Source of the DNA: Lunularia cruciata
Lineage: Eukaryota > Streptophyta > Marchantiopsida > Lunulariales > Lunulariaceae
Direction: 5' to 3'
Assembly (NCBI GenBank): GCA_948567375.1
Contig: OX419757.1
Coordinates: forward strand, 41,602,001-41,666,000
DNA: 64,000 nucleotides
The notes beneath the pieces were generated by a model. The model saw only the letters and a list, made by a program, of their open reading frames with translations, made no database searches and was not told the origin of the DNA. This document shows positions 1 through 13,027 of this stretch, piece by piece; the stretch's first letter is position 1; the number at the start of each line of letters is the position of its first letter. Both the position numbers and the translations under genes were made by a program.

Positions 1-204
1 CATGCTAAGAGAGAATAAGATGAGTGGCATAACTAAGCCACCACATCCTTGCATTGACCCGTTGCAACTATACCACTTCATAGCAGCCTTGCAGCGCAAG
101 TGAACTGCCTCATGACAAGTGGACTATCATGCGATAACAATAAAGAGGCCATGTTATCATACTAGCCTTCCAGACCAAGACCTTCAAATACTTATGTGTG
201 CAAT

Positions 205-3200
205 TGATGTAAAGTAGGAATGGCAACCGTGTAGAAAAAATGAAGGATAGGAAGGCCCCATCAAGCCGTACAAGGGAGAGATGAAAAAGGTAAAATGGTG
301 CTAAGCTCCAATAGAGTCTATATGAGAAATCTGCCTCACTGCACCTAAGATATCCAAGCTATGCAAGTTGTGTGGTCTACACACATTTGGAGCATCCAAA
401 GAAGCATCACCTAGTGTGATTGCTCTCCTCTGGATTGCACCAACCATTGCCCTCTGTAGAGCAATGGACACACATTGTCTAAAATATGCTACAAAGTATG
501 AGAGGGAGAGTGGTACTCCATAGCGCCTAACATGATAAGCTCTTGTGCACTCCTTGACAAATATGTTGAATGTTGTGTCCATTGCTCCATATAACTCCAA
601 GGCTAGAGGAACAAAGACGTGACCTTGCTACATGCCCCTATAGTTGGAGACCTTGCAACCTATTGCTGCACTTGCCACCCATCGAGGGGGATGGGTAATC
701 ACTCCATCCAAAACTATATTTTGCATAGGGTCTGTAACCACAACATCCACTATTATCATCTGATCATCTCAGACCAAGTATAAGTCTACCTTGACACATG
801 TTGTCTGCAAAGCATACAAATGCTCCCTCCAAGCAAAGTATCCACTCTCTTATGCCATAGCAAACACTATGTCCCTAATAGCATCATAGGTAGCTATCCT
901 TTGTCCTCCAAAAGGACATTGTGTCATATGGACCACTATTGCATCTAGTGTAGAAACACACTCACAAGTGAGAAATGTAGATACAGATGGGTGGACCAAA
1001 CCTAGGCAAAACCTCATTGTTATAGAGAAAGTAGCTGGTGCGAATCAGAATGCCCTAATGCACAATTGAGCTAGGATCCAAGGGCAGTCACCCTTGCTGG
1101 AGCAAGAGCAAAGAGGTGCTCTAGTAGCTTGAGGAATGGACAAGTCAACTAAGAGAGAATGTAGCATATACTCACACTATTGCTCCATCAAGGAGGACTA
1201 TAAACCTCTAGTCCAATCTGACAATAGTGAAGCAAAAGATGGAAAGTTCTCTTGTGCCCATGGGGATAGACTATCTCTTGTCTGCCGTAATAACATATGG
1301 AGAGAAAAGGATCTCCCTTCCACCTTGGTCACATAATTCTCCAAGACCGGCCTATCAACAACCACAAAATAAGAGGAAAGTAGGGGTGCAAGGAGAGCCC
1401 AACTACCCAAAAATGCTATAGGTGCAGTCTCCTCCATAGATAGCAAGCCAACCCCTCTACACAAGATTGGCAGAGCAAGCTGTCTATGTGTCAAATCCCC
1501 TTTCATACACTCAAATGTCCATGGTTCAAGAATATTACCAAAGACTCCCATAATCCTCCTATCAAAGGCTCTCAGATGTGATAGGAAGGACGAGGAGGGA
1601 GGAATTGTATGGATGAGGTATGACGGTTAATGAGCAATACTAGAGGAGAGTAAACCAAATGCCATTTGTGGATCTCCTAGTAATGGAAGGTCATCCACAT
1701 GGAGAAAATCCTTTGCAAGGGCATCATCTAAGAAGTGTGTGACAAAATCCTCAGATCCTATTGGCACTCCAAGAACATGTAGTCCATCTGGAGATGTGAT
1801 ACATCCCTCCGGAAGCTCAAGATGGGGAGGAATACCTAAAGGTGATCATGCCCTACTAGATGTAGCTCAGTAGTCAAATGGTCAAAGGCCTGCCTAATCT
1901 GATCTATAGGGCCCATGATGTGTGTATCATTTGCCAAGGAGGGATACACAACCTAGCATGGCCAAATTACTAGATAGGAGAGCTTTAAAACAAGCCATGG
2001 CAAACAAGGGTCCCCTTAAAGGATCTCCTTGACGTGTATCCACAGCTGACTCCAAGACGGTGACTCCCTCTTATGAACCACCATGTTGGTAGTAAATGGA
2101 AATAGGAGAGCAATAAAAAGACCACACAAAAGGAATAAGACTTGCCAAGGATCCACCAACCTCTCTAAGCTCTCTAAAGAGGGATGCCCGTGAGACTATA
2201 TTAAAAGCCTTCTACACATCCACCTATAGGATATATATCTAGGAGTGCCTTAATGCCTAGAGATATAACCTCACATCCTCCAGGTGTCATTGCTCCAAGT
2301 TGATGTGGACAGAGGTGCTGTCAAAGGTGATAATGATGCTAAAGGACAATGGGATGATTGTCAAAAGTGATAGTGATGCTGAAGGACAATGGTATGATTG
2401 ACTAAATGCAAAAAGAGCTCTCCAATAGCAATCGGTCTAATAGCCCCTGTGCACTTCTCCATTGCAAGAAGTCGACTAGCACCTAACACCCGACTAACAA
2501 ACATAGGAATGTCTCCTCTTGCTACTACTACAACCATGTGAAACAACTTGGTAAAACCACTAGAAGGATCATCTGCCTAAAGCAATTTCTAAGCTGCTCA
2601 TAAACCATCCCTGACAAGCCTCCTAAGGAAAGGCGAGGGGCAATGCACAATGCTTATGCAAAAAGTGACCTATCAAGACATAAAGGCTACTCAGGTTGAT
2701 AATCTAAGACCTCTAATGGTAGTCCCGCTATTGCTATAGGATGTAATGAGCATAGGGAAGAGATAGTCTCATCAGTAGGACTCGTCATAGACAAAGGGTG
2801 TAGCGCTCGTGTTGCTCTACTAAACTATCTTGCTTGACCCAATGTCCTACACCGTCGTAATTGAGTGGACTCTGTGGTATCCTATGGTGAAACCTATCTC
2901 TTAAAATATGTAACCCTACCAGACTCCTCCAGAAGGGCTGCACAATCCCCCGCTCAAAATTGACAAAATGTAATTGCCACCTCTCTATGCCCCGCACATC
3001 CTCCTCTAGCATAACAAGGACACCATCAAGGGAGTAAGAGGAATATGGACCATGCTAACTCGTCTAGGGGATCACGTGCCAAATGATCAAGTGGTAGACT
3101 AAAAGCCTATCTAGCCTCATCATGGAGTGTGCAGGATAGCCTATGGAATAGACATAGATATGGAAAATTAGTCTCAAATAACCCCAAAATGCAACCCGCC

Positions 3201-3549
3201 TGAGAAGCTAACCACTCCCATGACTTGATCTGTATCCTTGGATCGGTCAACTATGGAAAAGAAGAAACATGCATAATCTTGACTGTCATACCGTCATTGT
3301 GGTTGTTTGTCTCACGTGGGCATCCCAAGTGATCCAATCATAGTTCTTATGCATCCTTCCCACATGGGTTTTTACTCCTTGCGAGGTAAAGTGTCGGTGA
3401 CACACCGGGCATGGTGTACCTTGAGCCGCTCTAAGTGAACTCATATGGGAAGATGTAGCCATGGGTAACACAAGAATAACGATAATAACACATGAGATTC
3501 CTCTCCACATCTTCCCATACTTACAAACCCATAATCTTTCACATCCCAA
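205..3549 (-). pseudogene. Decayed non-LTR (LINE) retrotransposon, R2-like, copy 1
   Basis: Read on the minus strand. The 5' part (3549-3286) is an 87-residue open stretch with a CCHH zinc finger (C47, C50, H62, H67; about 3411-3349) of the kind found at the N-terminus of R2-like LINE proteins. Further along, about 2300-1860 reads as RT in shifting frames: GTRQGDPLRGPLFAMACF (about 2050-1985) is the QGDPL block, and LANDTHIMG (about 1945-1915) stands where the catalytic ADDT normally is. The last open stretch (600-301) ends in DILGAVRQISHIDSIGA and recurs in two other copies in this window (36720-37085 and 39268-39792). Many stops and frameshifts make it non-coding. The family is clear as a LINE; the R2-like assignment is less sure. 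The 3' end lies near 205, and no poly(A) tail or target duplication was recognised. Confidence 0.65.
3349..3411 (-). other. CCHH zinc-finger coding segment of the LINE
   Basis: The segment encodes CPVCHRHFTSQGVKTHVGRMH, which splits as C-X2-C-X11-H-X4-H. In R2-like non-LTR elements such fingers bind the target DNA. It is the best preserved part of the 5' half of this copy. Confidence 0.6.
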
Positions 3550-3959
3550 CTCACATAATAAAATTATCTCTCCAAATCCTAAAATTTATAATTTCTCGTA
3601 ATTTTCAATTTACATCTCCCAAATTTTTAAACTAAATTTATATGAAATTTAATAATAAAAATCAAAAAAATAAAAATAAAAATTCCAAACCCATCACTCT
3701 CGATATATAATGATCACTCTAAACATCTAAAAACCTATAAATCCTTATAACTTTATATTTTAGTTTCTATAGTATTCAATCTAGATACCCATGGAATTGA
3801 AATCAAAAAACAAACAAAATCTATTGTTCACTCGGAGTGCTATATACAAGAGAACACTAAAAAAATATAGATCTTCCTTCTCACATCTCTCACTCTTCTC
3901 TCCCCCTCTCCCGGACTCCCATCGAGAGTGATGGGTTTACGAGAGTGATGGGTTTAGGT

Positions 3960-4085
3960 GGTGATGGCAATGTATGTATTATTAAAGAAAAGGCAGACCA
4001 CATAGAACCCAAGAACACATAGAACCCAAGAAGGATGGGAAGACCCCATCAAGCGTACATGGGAGAGACAAAGAGGTAGAATGGG
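3960..4085 (-). repeat. LINE 3'-tail fragment, second piece of the same family
   Basis: The block containing aagaccccatcaagc and gggagagacaaagaggtaga closely resembles the 3' untranslated tail of LINE copy 1 at about 215-295 in the same orientation. It is therefore a short 5'-truncated piece lying just upstream of the 5' side of copy 1. Only the tail is present, with no coding part. Confidence 0.5.
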
Positions 4086-4089
4086 CTAG

Positions 4090-6107
4090 GCTACTTATTG
4101 CAGATTTCTAAACAAAGTGTACTTGGATGCGCAGTTGCTGCGGGGCATCTACACATCATCAATCGGGAGTATAATATAAATCTATATGGTTGGGTTGTTG
4201 CTACGCCGTCAGCTGTTTGAGCATATGCCATTTATCTTATCTGTGCGCAATAATCACACTACTGATCTCTAAAGGAATGGCCCCGGTTTGCATTCTCATA
4301 TCACGTTCGCGCTTCTACCATCAAAAACGCACTTTGAGAACAATGGACGTTTCGATAATTGTATTCCGAAACATCGTGGTTAGAAAGCGCTCGCTTGTCC
4401 CTAGTTGTTTGTTACTGTGCGGATCCTCACTTTCTGCGAACGATTGCACAAGAAATGCTCACTGGCATGCTCCGAGCGCCATATGGGGACACGGAGGAAC
4501 TTCAAATGTCAAAATGTTTACAACATACAATGTGAAGCAATATGCTGGTCTATGTCTGTCAGATCACAGACCAGCATTGGTCTTGTCAAAGGTCGAAGTC
4601 GCCTGTCTAAAGTTAGACAGACGCCAAGATGATTTCAAATTTGCAGTCGGCTTCACAGTCGCCCGCAGTGGCGCCTAGGATCTCAGTGGCCTTCGAAGGT
4701 GTGACAGCTTGAAATTTTTTGCTTAAAAGGCAATTGCCTCGTTTATGTAAGACCTCAAGTTGAGCTCTTACAAGCTCGACTCCATAGCACAGCTATACGA
4801 GTTTGCTACTAGATGAGGAGCTACTATATACTTGTGGATTGCTAGATGTACCTAAAGAGTGAGAAATTACTGGAGACTCCAATTCCTGCACAATCTCGAT
4901 AACAAGCTCTTAGTGGGTGACGGACGCTGAGAGCAAGAACCATAAGATGGAAACTAACTGTTCTCAGGTCGGTGAAAAAAGGACTTCGCCGAATAGTTGC
5001 TAAAGTAAACAAATCTTAATGTCCAAATATGTCTGGGTCAGAAGCGTGTACGATCTCGCATGATGCACAGCGTTAGGCTTTATAGCACGAGAGAAGCATC
5101 AGGCATATATCTGCAAGCTTAGATTTCTCACCCGGCCCGAGATCGCTCCTCACAAAATGGTCGAGGGAAGGCGTGGCAACAGGAGGTTTCCTGTTGGGAA
5201 ATCTCCGTGAGCACCTTGACCTCAATATATGCAACCGTACTGGCCTCTAGAAGGGTGTCTACTAAGGAACGAGTCAAGAAATACCATGATGTCGGAAAAT
5301 GGCGGCTGCGGTGGAACCGGAGGAGCCGCAGGAGAGTTGCTAGTAATGAACAGGAAGTCACCTTCCCCTTTCAGTCGAGCCGCATTTGGAGCAGATTGGC
5401 TTTACTTCAGAGATCATGATTCTCAAGGTTTGCCCATTCTCCAGGAGCCCTGATAGATATAAATGCAGACAGAACAGATGGGTATCATATCTTCGTCTAA
5501 TTCCACGGCCAAGCCACTCAGGGAGGCTTCGACCTTCCCTATTTGTCTCACACAGCAGAAGCAACCCTGAGTGCTACAGCTGGGTGACGTTGACTTCGAA
5601 TTCTTTCAGGTACTGTCTTCTTTCATCGAGAACTTAATGCAACGTATGTACGACCTATGGAACTCTGTTGCATTGATTACGAGAGTCGTAGTTAAGAGCA
5701 TGGGGTTCGAGACTTTCCATGCAGCTAATTGCCACATTCATATCTGGTTATCGAACATGCATGAAAGGTAGCATGAACTGCATGCATATACTCTAGTATC
5801 AAGTATTGCATATACGTTGAAAACATAATATGGGCTTACATCAAATCTAGAGCTTGCTTGGCGATTGATACAGAATTGCTGATGTCATGAATGAATAAGC
5901 TTAGGACTCTGTCAGAGCACTGCCTTCATGCAAAATTTGCTTTAGACTTGGTGACGTTTTGCACAATATATCAGTTCATTCCATATCCATCCTACCCGTG
6001 TAAATCGTTTTGTTGTGGTTTGTTTTCTTTCTCAGCCCACCAGTACATGTATATGAGTAGCTGTACCTAGATGGGCAGAAGACAGATAGAAATCACGCCA
6101 GAATGAT
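4090..6107. other. Intergenic region upstream of expansin 1
   Basis: No coding homology is visible. A 162-codon open frame on the plus strand (4190-4678) has no recognisable domain and low-complexity composition, so I do not call it a gene. A 9-bp inverted repeat (TGCTGGTCT ... AGACCAGCA) sits at about 4541-4575. Confidence 0.4.
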
Positions 6108-6115
6108 TATAAATA
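6108..6115 (+). promoter_or_regulatory. Candidate TATA box of expansin 1
   Basis: TATAAATA lies 217 bp upstream of the chosen ATG at 6332, in a position that would give a 5' leader of roughly 190 nt. No transcript data support it. Confidence 0.4.
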
Positions 6116-6331
6116 AGTTTCAATTCCTGTAAACGACAATGCTGCCGTAGACTTCAAGTTAGGCTTCTTTCGGCCTGGACGACCAGGCGTATTCTCATCC
6201 TAGGTGCATACTATACGGTTTGATATCGATGAATGCATCTGTCATCAAGTTCCAGTCTCAGCCATCAGACAACAATGAAGTAATCACTAATCTCTTGTCT
6301 TTGGTAAATCCTGGCGTTGTTGAAATGCAGA

Positions 6332-7688
6332 ATGGCAACAGTTACGACGAAGACAGCAGGATTGGTTCTCGTCACCATTCTGCTGGTTATCCACAATGCA
6401 GGGCTCTCAAGTGCATTGGATCCGTACCAATGTGCAACAACAGTGTATAAGGACGCAAAAGCTACCTTCTACGGTGGCAATGATGCGAGTGGCACCATGA
6501 GTGAGTGGCTGCTTTTCTAATGTTTCATTTATTATTTTCTTTCTGAGCCTAGCCACATGTCCTACCAGTATTCTCCTCTATTTTTCGAGGAAGTTAACGT
6601 TGCCGTCAGTTTTTAAATTATGAAATTGACATCGAGAGTCAGTTAAAGGCAATGTCATTGGGTTGTGGAGTTCATAAGTCTCGGGTTCTTCATTACTAAA
6701 TCGAATTCTGGTGTTGAACTTCTCTGAACGTAAAATGAATAACAACACTTAAGCAAGATAGCTTTTAAACTTTTCAAATCACTTGAAAGAATATTTGAGT
6801 CTGCTTCTCTGGATCAAATCTAAACATGTATAATACTTTGCAATTGCAGACGGTGGATGCGGATACGCAAATCCCTTCGCCTTAGGTTATGGTGCACAAA
6901 CCACCGCTTTGAGCCATCCACTCTTCAACAAGGGATTGACCTGTGGAGCGTGCTTTGAGATCAAGTGTAAGATAACAGCCACGGCATATGCCAAGAAGTG
7001 GTGCTACGCCAACGCCGGCTCCATCAAGGTTACTGCCACTAACCTTTGTCCACAAGGTTCACATGGAGGCTGGTGTGACTCTCCCAAGCTCCACTTCGAC
7101 TTGGCCTACGCCGCTTTCACCCGCCTCGCCAACCAGGCTGCTGGTGTCATCCCCATTCAATACCGCAGGTACGAGTCTTATAAACTGTTTCCAATGCATG
7201 TCTTCTATGTCTCATCCTTATTCAAACATATGATAAGTACTAGCAGTAGCTTAACTTACTCACTGCAGCTAAGTGGGTTGAGACGTGTATATTATTATCT
7301 GTGCCATCTGACGAATTTATTCACAAGGATAATGAGTCGTTTGAATTTGAGGCATTTCTGACCTCGTTACACAATCTGCAGGACTCCCTGCTACAAATAT
7401 GGAGGAATTAAGTTTTATCTGAACGGAAACCCTTACTGGAACCTTATCCTCCCTACCAACGTCGCTGGTGCCGGTAACATTCACGCTATGGCGATCAAGG
7501 GTTCCAGAACCTCTTTCATGGCCATGAAACAAAACTGGGGAATGAACTGGGAATCCTACTCCAACCTCGTCGGGCAGACACTCACATTCCGTGTGACTTT
7601 GGGTAATGGCAGAACAGTCACTTTCTGGAACGTAGCACCCTCGTACTGGAAGTTCGGAACGACTGTCCAGGCGAAGTACAACTTTTAA
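6332..7688 (+). CDS. EXPA: Alpha-expansin-like cell-wall loosening protein, gene 1 (3 exons)
   Basis: Exons 6332-6500, 6850-7168 and 7382-7688, with GT..AG introns of 349 and 213 bp; they join to 264 residues plus TAA. Expansins loosen plant cell walls without hydrolysis and act in the apoplast. Seen here: a hydrophobic signal peptide (about residues 1-33); an expansin-type double-psi beta-barrel domain with KATFYGG, DASGTM, a Cys-rich core (LTCGACFEIKC) and the HFD motif in KLHFDLAYAAF; and a C-terminal CBM63-type domain with QNWGMNWESYSNL and NVAPSYWKFG. The start is the ATG conserved with gene 2 (both begin MAT). The loop before GGWC is shorter than in typical seed-plant EXPA proteins (CPQGSHGGWC). 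The frame is intact with canonical splice sites, so the gene is probably functional. The nearest gene is a paralogue on the opposite strand at 15.7-16.9 kb. Confidence 0.93.
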
Positions 7689-9022
7689 TGTCACCTTCTA
7701 ATTGATGTGAATTAGATTTGCTCTTTTTATCAATAAGAATAAGCCAGAGTAGTGCTACACATAGACAGCAATTAATGCGGACGAGGCGTGGTAACTTTGA
7801 CAGCATTCCGCCCACTGTGTGCCCAAAGGAAACGACTGAGCTCTTAGATTTAGACGCTCAATGTCGCACTGTCTGTGCAGCCATTTGGAGAGCTAGAGGT
7901 AGTCTGAATCTAAGATCAGGTGTTAGATCTAGTTTGAGATCTTTTCAAGTTAGTTAAAATATATTGTTTTGCTCGTAACCAAGTCCTTCGGAAGGTTTCT
8001 TCTCAGGATTTGTGCATTGAAGTAGTTAGTCTGACCTAGCTGCTGGCTACATGTGTACATTATAAATCACGTATATTAGAAGCTGCTCCATTTTTCCAGC
8101 ACTGATTTTATGGAGGTGGATTCGGTCCTTAACAAAGAGACTTCCCGCTGTAGAACACAAGTTGTTGCGTACACGTGGTTTGACCCCGAATAAAGATTCC
8201 GAGTATCTCAAGTTGAGAACATATCAACGTCGTGCATGTATATCTTCCTTCAATTTCTCAAACTTTGTCGTTCATAACTCTTTCGTCCCTCGCACTGTAC
8301 ATGTTTGGCAACACAGTGACCTACATCAAGGGCTGACTATAGCTCCCCTCTTGAATTTCCGAGCATCAAGCTACATTGGAAACATGGATCTCCTGAGGAA
8401 CATCATGAGTAACGTTGGTCTTTATCCACAGTTCACACGCATAAGCAAAAATAAGACTGGAGCTGTAATCGCGCTTCATACTTTATCAATCTAGCCTTCT
8501 GTTGGAGAAAGGCTGGCTTGAACACCGGGTAACCTGAACAAATAACCTCTCGTGGTAGGACACGTGTATATTGCTCCCAGCTTTACTACTCAAGTTTTAG
8601 TTGATGAGTCAGTAATGGCAATGAAAGAGTCGAGCTCAAGGTCATTCAGCTTCAAACTGATGCTGTGACCTCCTACCGTTCGGGGATTGCACAGGCCAGA
8701 ATTTCAGAAGAGAGAGGCCACTGTGCAACTAAATTCTGGAGTGAACCGGATCGCTGTATTTCTTTAGCATGACTCGTATCTGATGGCGGGTAACCAGTAC
8801 ATAGAATGTACTCCACTGTGACTGAGTTCATAGCTGAAATTGCAAACGAACTGAACTTGGAAGTGTACGATTTATATTTAAGTCTACGACCACAGTACTC
8901 GAAGTACATTTGTACTTCGAGTACTGTGGTCATATTTCCTATCGAATTAGAAAATATGCAAGTCTTCAAACTTGACCATTTTGCTCGTAAAGGGAGAGAA
9001 ACTTTTGCAAGTATATTTCATA
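7689..9022. other. Region downstream of expansin 1
   Basis: No gene recognised. Possible polyadenylation signals (aataag) lie at about 7731-7742. Short open frames here show no known domain. A perfect 44-nt palindromic hairpin is listed separately at 8888-8931. Confidence 0.4.
8888..8931. repeat. Perfect 21-bp inverted repeat with 2-nt loop
   Basis: The left arm is 8888-8908, the loop TT is 8909-8910 and the right arm is 8911-8931. All 21 pairs match, and pairing stops abruptly outside. As DNA it can extrude a cruciform; as RNA it would be a near-blunt hairpin. There is no clear transposon context beyond the Copia remnant that begins about 90 bp downstream. Confidence 0.9.
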
Positions 9023-9420
9023 TTGTGATACATGTGGTATGGATATAGCATGAATTTATACCATAGATGTTAGGGTTTGTACATAGCACTCAGAATTTGG
9101 TGATACATGTGGTATTGATATAGCATGTACTTATACTATAAATGTTAGTGTTTGTACTTAGCACCTTGCGGCCACATCAGATAGTGTTAGAGTATTTAGG
9201 TCTTACCTTTGAGACAGCAGGTCTTTCATTATATCGGGATGCGGCCTAGTCAAGAAGCTTGAGCAGCAGGACTTGTGAGCATCAATATGGAGAAGCAAGC
9301 CAGACAACACAACCAAGTTTTTTATTAGCTTAGAACCTCCGTACTAGCATGCGGGTATTCCATTCCTGAGTTCATGTGACTAGATTTGCAATAAGAGGAA
9401 ATTAGCAAAAGTGCTTTGTA
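9023..9420 (+). repeat. 5' LTR remnant of the decayed Copia element
   Basis: The block shares TACATGTGGTATGGATATAG, GTTAGAGTATTTAG and GACTAGATTTGCAATAAGA-like segments, in order, with 13028-13600. The first unit is tandemly duplicated inside this LTR (about 9027 and 9100). Boundaries are approximate. Confidence 0.6.
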
Positions 9421-12400
9421 TACTACTTTGTGTTTCTTGTATGTTGTAAATGTTGTGTGGTGATGTGTGCTGTTATGTAGGTGTTTATGACCATTTTCAA
9501 AAAGTTATGGACCCACTTTTCTCAACATGTCAGGAGTGATAGAAGATTATTCTTGCCATAGCATTTCAGAGATACTGAGAAAGTAGAAGAGATCTTTCAG
9601 ATTTAATAGTAGATTGGTACACAATGGGAACAAGTAGCAAGGTGGGAGATATAGCACACATTAGTTGATTTGATGGAATTAAATTTTTGATTTGGATATT
9701 CTAGATGATGATAGTCTTCAAGTAAAAGAGATTTAGAAGGATCATTAATGGAACAAAGATTGCAGAAGAAGCCAAGCAGATGGGAAAGAGATAGATTGGC
9801 TGAGCAAGATCAATGTTGAATTGTACATCTATGCAACCATAGTAGATAAGTATTTACATAGACAGATCATAAAATATCAAAACAAATGTGGAGTATATTT
9901 ACTCCATTACATGAGTAGTGTGCTTAAGAGAACAAGCATGTTCTCCAACAAAGATTATTTCAATTGTACATATAACCAAGAAAAGTGCTAGTATGTGTCA
10001 TTAGCCAAGTAGAAACTCTTGCTAGCTAGTTAAGTAACCTTGGTGTAAGAATAGACATTTCTTCCCATCACCAAGATTATTTGTGGTTTACTATTGGGCT
10101 TATTTCCATATATAACAGCATGGGATAATGTACCTAAGGAGCAACAAACAATAGAGAGACTCACTACAAGATTGCTCAAGTGAGAACCTTGAACAGATGT
10201 GGAGAGGACAAAAAAGAGATTATTTGAGAGAGAGTGCCTTTCTTGTTGCCAATAAAAGAATCATCAGAGGTAGCTACAATGGTGAGACTCAAAAGAAGAC
10301 TGACATTTTATAGCTAAAGAGAAAAAATAGGAACAAATGCAAAAAGAAGGAGCAATGGGCAAGAGAATGTAGAGGTGAGTAGAACCTGCCAAGAAGAGAG
10401 CACTACAATGCGAGTAATCCTAGAAGTAAAGCCAATGCTCTAACAACACAAAGTTTACCATTTGCTACTAGTTCTAGCTCTACTACAAGTATTGACAAAC
10501 ATATAGACAATGATGTTTGGTATGCTTATGGAAGAGCTTTAGAGCATATGACCTGTAGACAAGAGTGGTTCCAAGATTTCAAGGAGATTGAAGAAGGAAC
10601 TTAGCCCTTGTATGTTGTTGATGATTGAAAGGTGTGGGTTGCTGGAGTTGGACACCTTCAAATTTGTTGGAAGCTTGGTACAAGAAGAAAAGGAGTAATA
10701 AGAGGAGTTCTCTTTGGTCTGGAGTTGAAGTGCAACCTGGTCAACATTGGTCAACCAGTAGACAAAAGCATTCAAATAACCTACACCAAAGAGTGCTGCT
10801 ACATGGAGAAAGATAGAGCAATGGTGATAAAGGTGTCCAATACTCTAAGCGCTGTAAACTGTAAATCAAAGTGCACCAAGGTAGGTAACATTTCCCAAGC
10901 AAACTCTATTGTTGCAAGCAATGGGAAGAGTGACAAGCTAGAAAAAGAAAAAATAATGTCAGAAGTTAGATATTCCAATTTGGCACCAGAGAGTTAGTCA
11001 TTTCAATCTTGCTTACATTAGGAAGATGGAGAGAGAAGGACTAGTAGAAGTCTTTGTTTGACACAAGAAGAGTCTGGTAGTACAAAAAAAATTTATTGTG
11101 ATGGATGTGCTTTAAGAGGCAACATAGATTACCTTTTGCAAATCCAGCAATAGTAAAGGCAATTACAAGAAGGTTAGAGAGTTCCTTCCCAATGGTATTT
11201 GTGGTCCTATGAGCGTAAGCTCAATAAGAGGATCAAGATATTATCTCTTTTTTAGGGATAATACTAGTGGTTTCAGATTTGTATCTTTCTTGAAGAGAAG
11301 CCAAAACTCTCTCTTGTTACAAATAACTTCACAAATATGTAGAGACTGAATGTAGAGTGAATTAAGATTAAAAGAACTACAATTTGATAGAGGAAGTGAA
11401 TAAATTGGAAGGGAATTTTCTGTTTTTTTACAAAGTGTTGGATTAGTCCATGAACTGACAACATCTTATGCACTTGAAAAAAAGATTATCTCAAGAGATC
11501 ATAAAACATTGTTGGAAGCAACAAGAAGCATGTTGCTTTCTAGCAAGCTGCCTAAAGAGTTGTGGGCAGAAGTAGTAGAGCTGCTACACATATGTTGAAT
11601 ACAGTTTTGAATAGAGCATTAGAGAAAACTCCTTATGATTGTTAGCATAGCAAAAAACAAACCATCACATATTTGAGAAATTTTGGTTGGTTAGTCTTTT
11701 TGCACACACCAAAAGGTAAAAAAATAATAATTTTGATACGAATTGACAAGAGATATAGTTCAAAATCCAAAGTCTTCAGATTGTGGGATCATAAGGACAA
11801 CAAGACATGTGGAAGTATGAAAGTATTGTTCAAAGGGAAGCAACCTGATCATCAATGGTTACAAATGCTGAACTTAGGCACAGTTTGTCATCAAGAGAAA
11901 GATGGAGAGCAAGCCAATGATAGAATAAGCATTGTTCCGATAGAAGTTGGAAGAGAGTTTCCATAAGCTTTTAGGGAGTCTACAAAGTAAGCTATAGAGG
12001 AATCAGCAAGTGAGAATAGCATCTGTCCACTTCAAGAAGAAAGTGAGTTTCACAATCATTAAAATAATTAAAAATGAGCTCAACTTCAACCACTCAAGAT
12101 GGAGAAAATTACAAAGTGTAATAATGAGAAGACCAACACAAAGACTTAGCGAGTGGGATTACAGTAATACATCTTATGCTTTCATTGTTACAGCTAAGCT
12201 TGAAGGAGTAGATGTAGTTTCAGATCTTGTTTCATTTCCAAGATACAATGCAATCACTTGAGTGGGTGAAGGACATGGATGAAGAAATTATTGCATCAGA
12301 ACAAGACTTGAAAGTTGACAACATTGCCAAAAGAAAGAAAAGAGGTAAAATATAAGTGGGTTTATAGAACCAAGCTTGATGCTAAGGGCAACATCTCAAG

Positions 12401-13027
12401 GCACAAGGTTAGACTTGTAGCCAAAGGATATTCACAACTTGGAAGAATTGACTATGAGGAGATATTTTCTTTGGTAGTTAAGTTTGATTCCATCAGATCT
12501 GTTCCTTCACTAACTGCAACAAAAGACAAAAAATAACCCTATTGGACACCAAAATAACTTTTCTTAATAGAGATTTGCATGAGGAAATTTACATAGAGCA
12601 ACCACCAGGATACATAGCAGGTCAAAAGGAGAAGAGTGTTTGCAGATTGATAAAGAGACTTTATGCCTTCAAGTAAGCCTCAAGGAACCAAAATCAGAAC
12701 TTTGATGACTTCCTAGTGAGGTGACTCAGGATATTGCAGTTTGGGCAAGATAGTCCAACTCAGATATACGATGACAATCCAAGTGCTATCAAGTTGGTGT
12801 ATAATCTAGAATTCCACAAGAGAACAAATCTGATAAATATCCAGTATCACTATGTGAAGAGCATCAAGAGAAATAGGAAATCTGTTTAAGCAACATTAAC
12901 ATCCACAATAAAATTGCAAATATTTTTTTAGAAAGATTTACCTGAAGATAATTTTAGTAAATTTACAAATTTGATTAATGTACTACTGTTTCTTCTATGA
13001 GTCTGAGGTTGAAAATACATTTCATAT

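Noticed and set aside
1136-1551. Several overlapping open frames within the LINE remnant
   Set aside because: They lie inside the decayed LINE and disagree with its reading direction or frame.
4190-4678. 162-codon open frame upstream of expansin 1
   Set aside because: No recognisable domain, Ser/Arg/Cys-rich composition and no conserved context; most likely chance.
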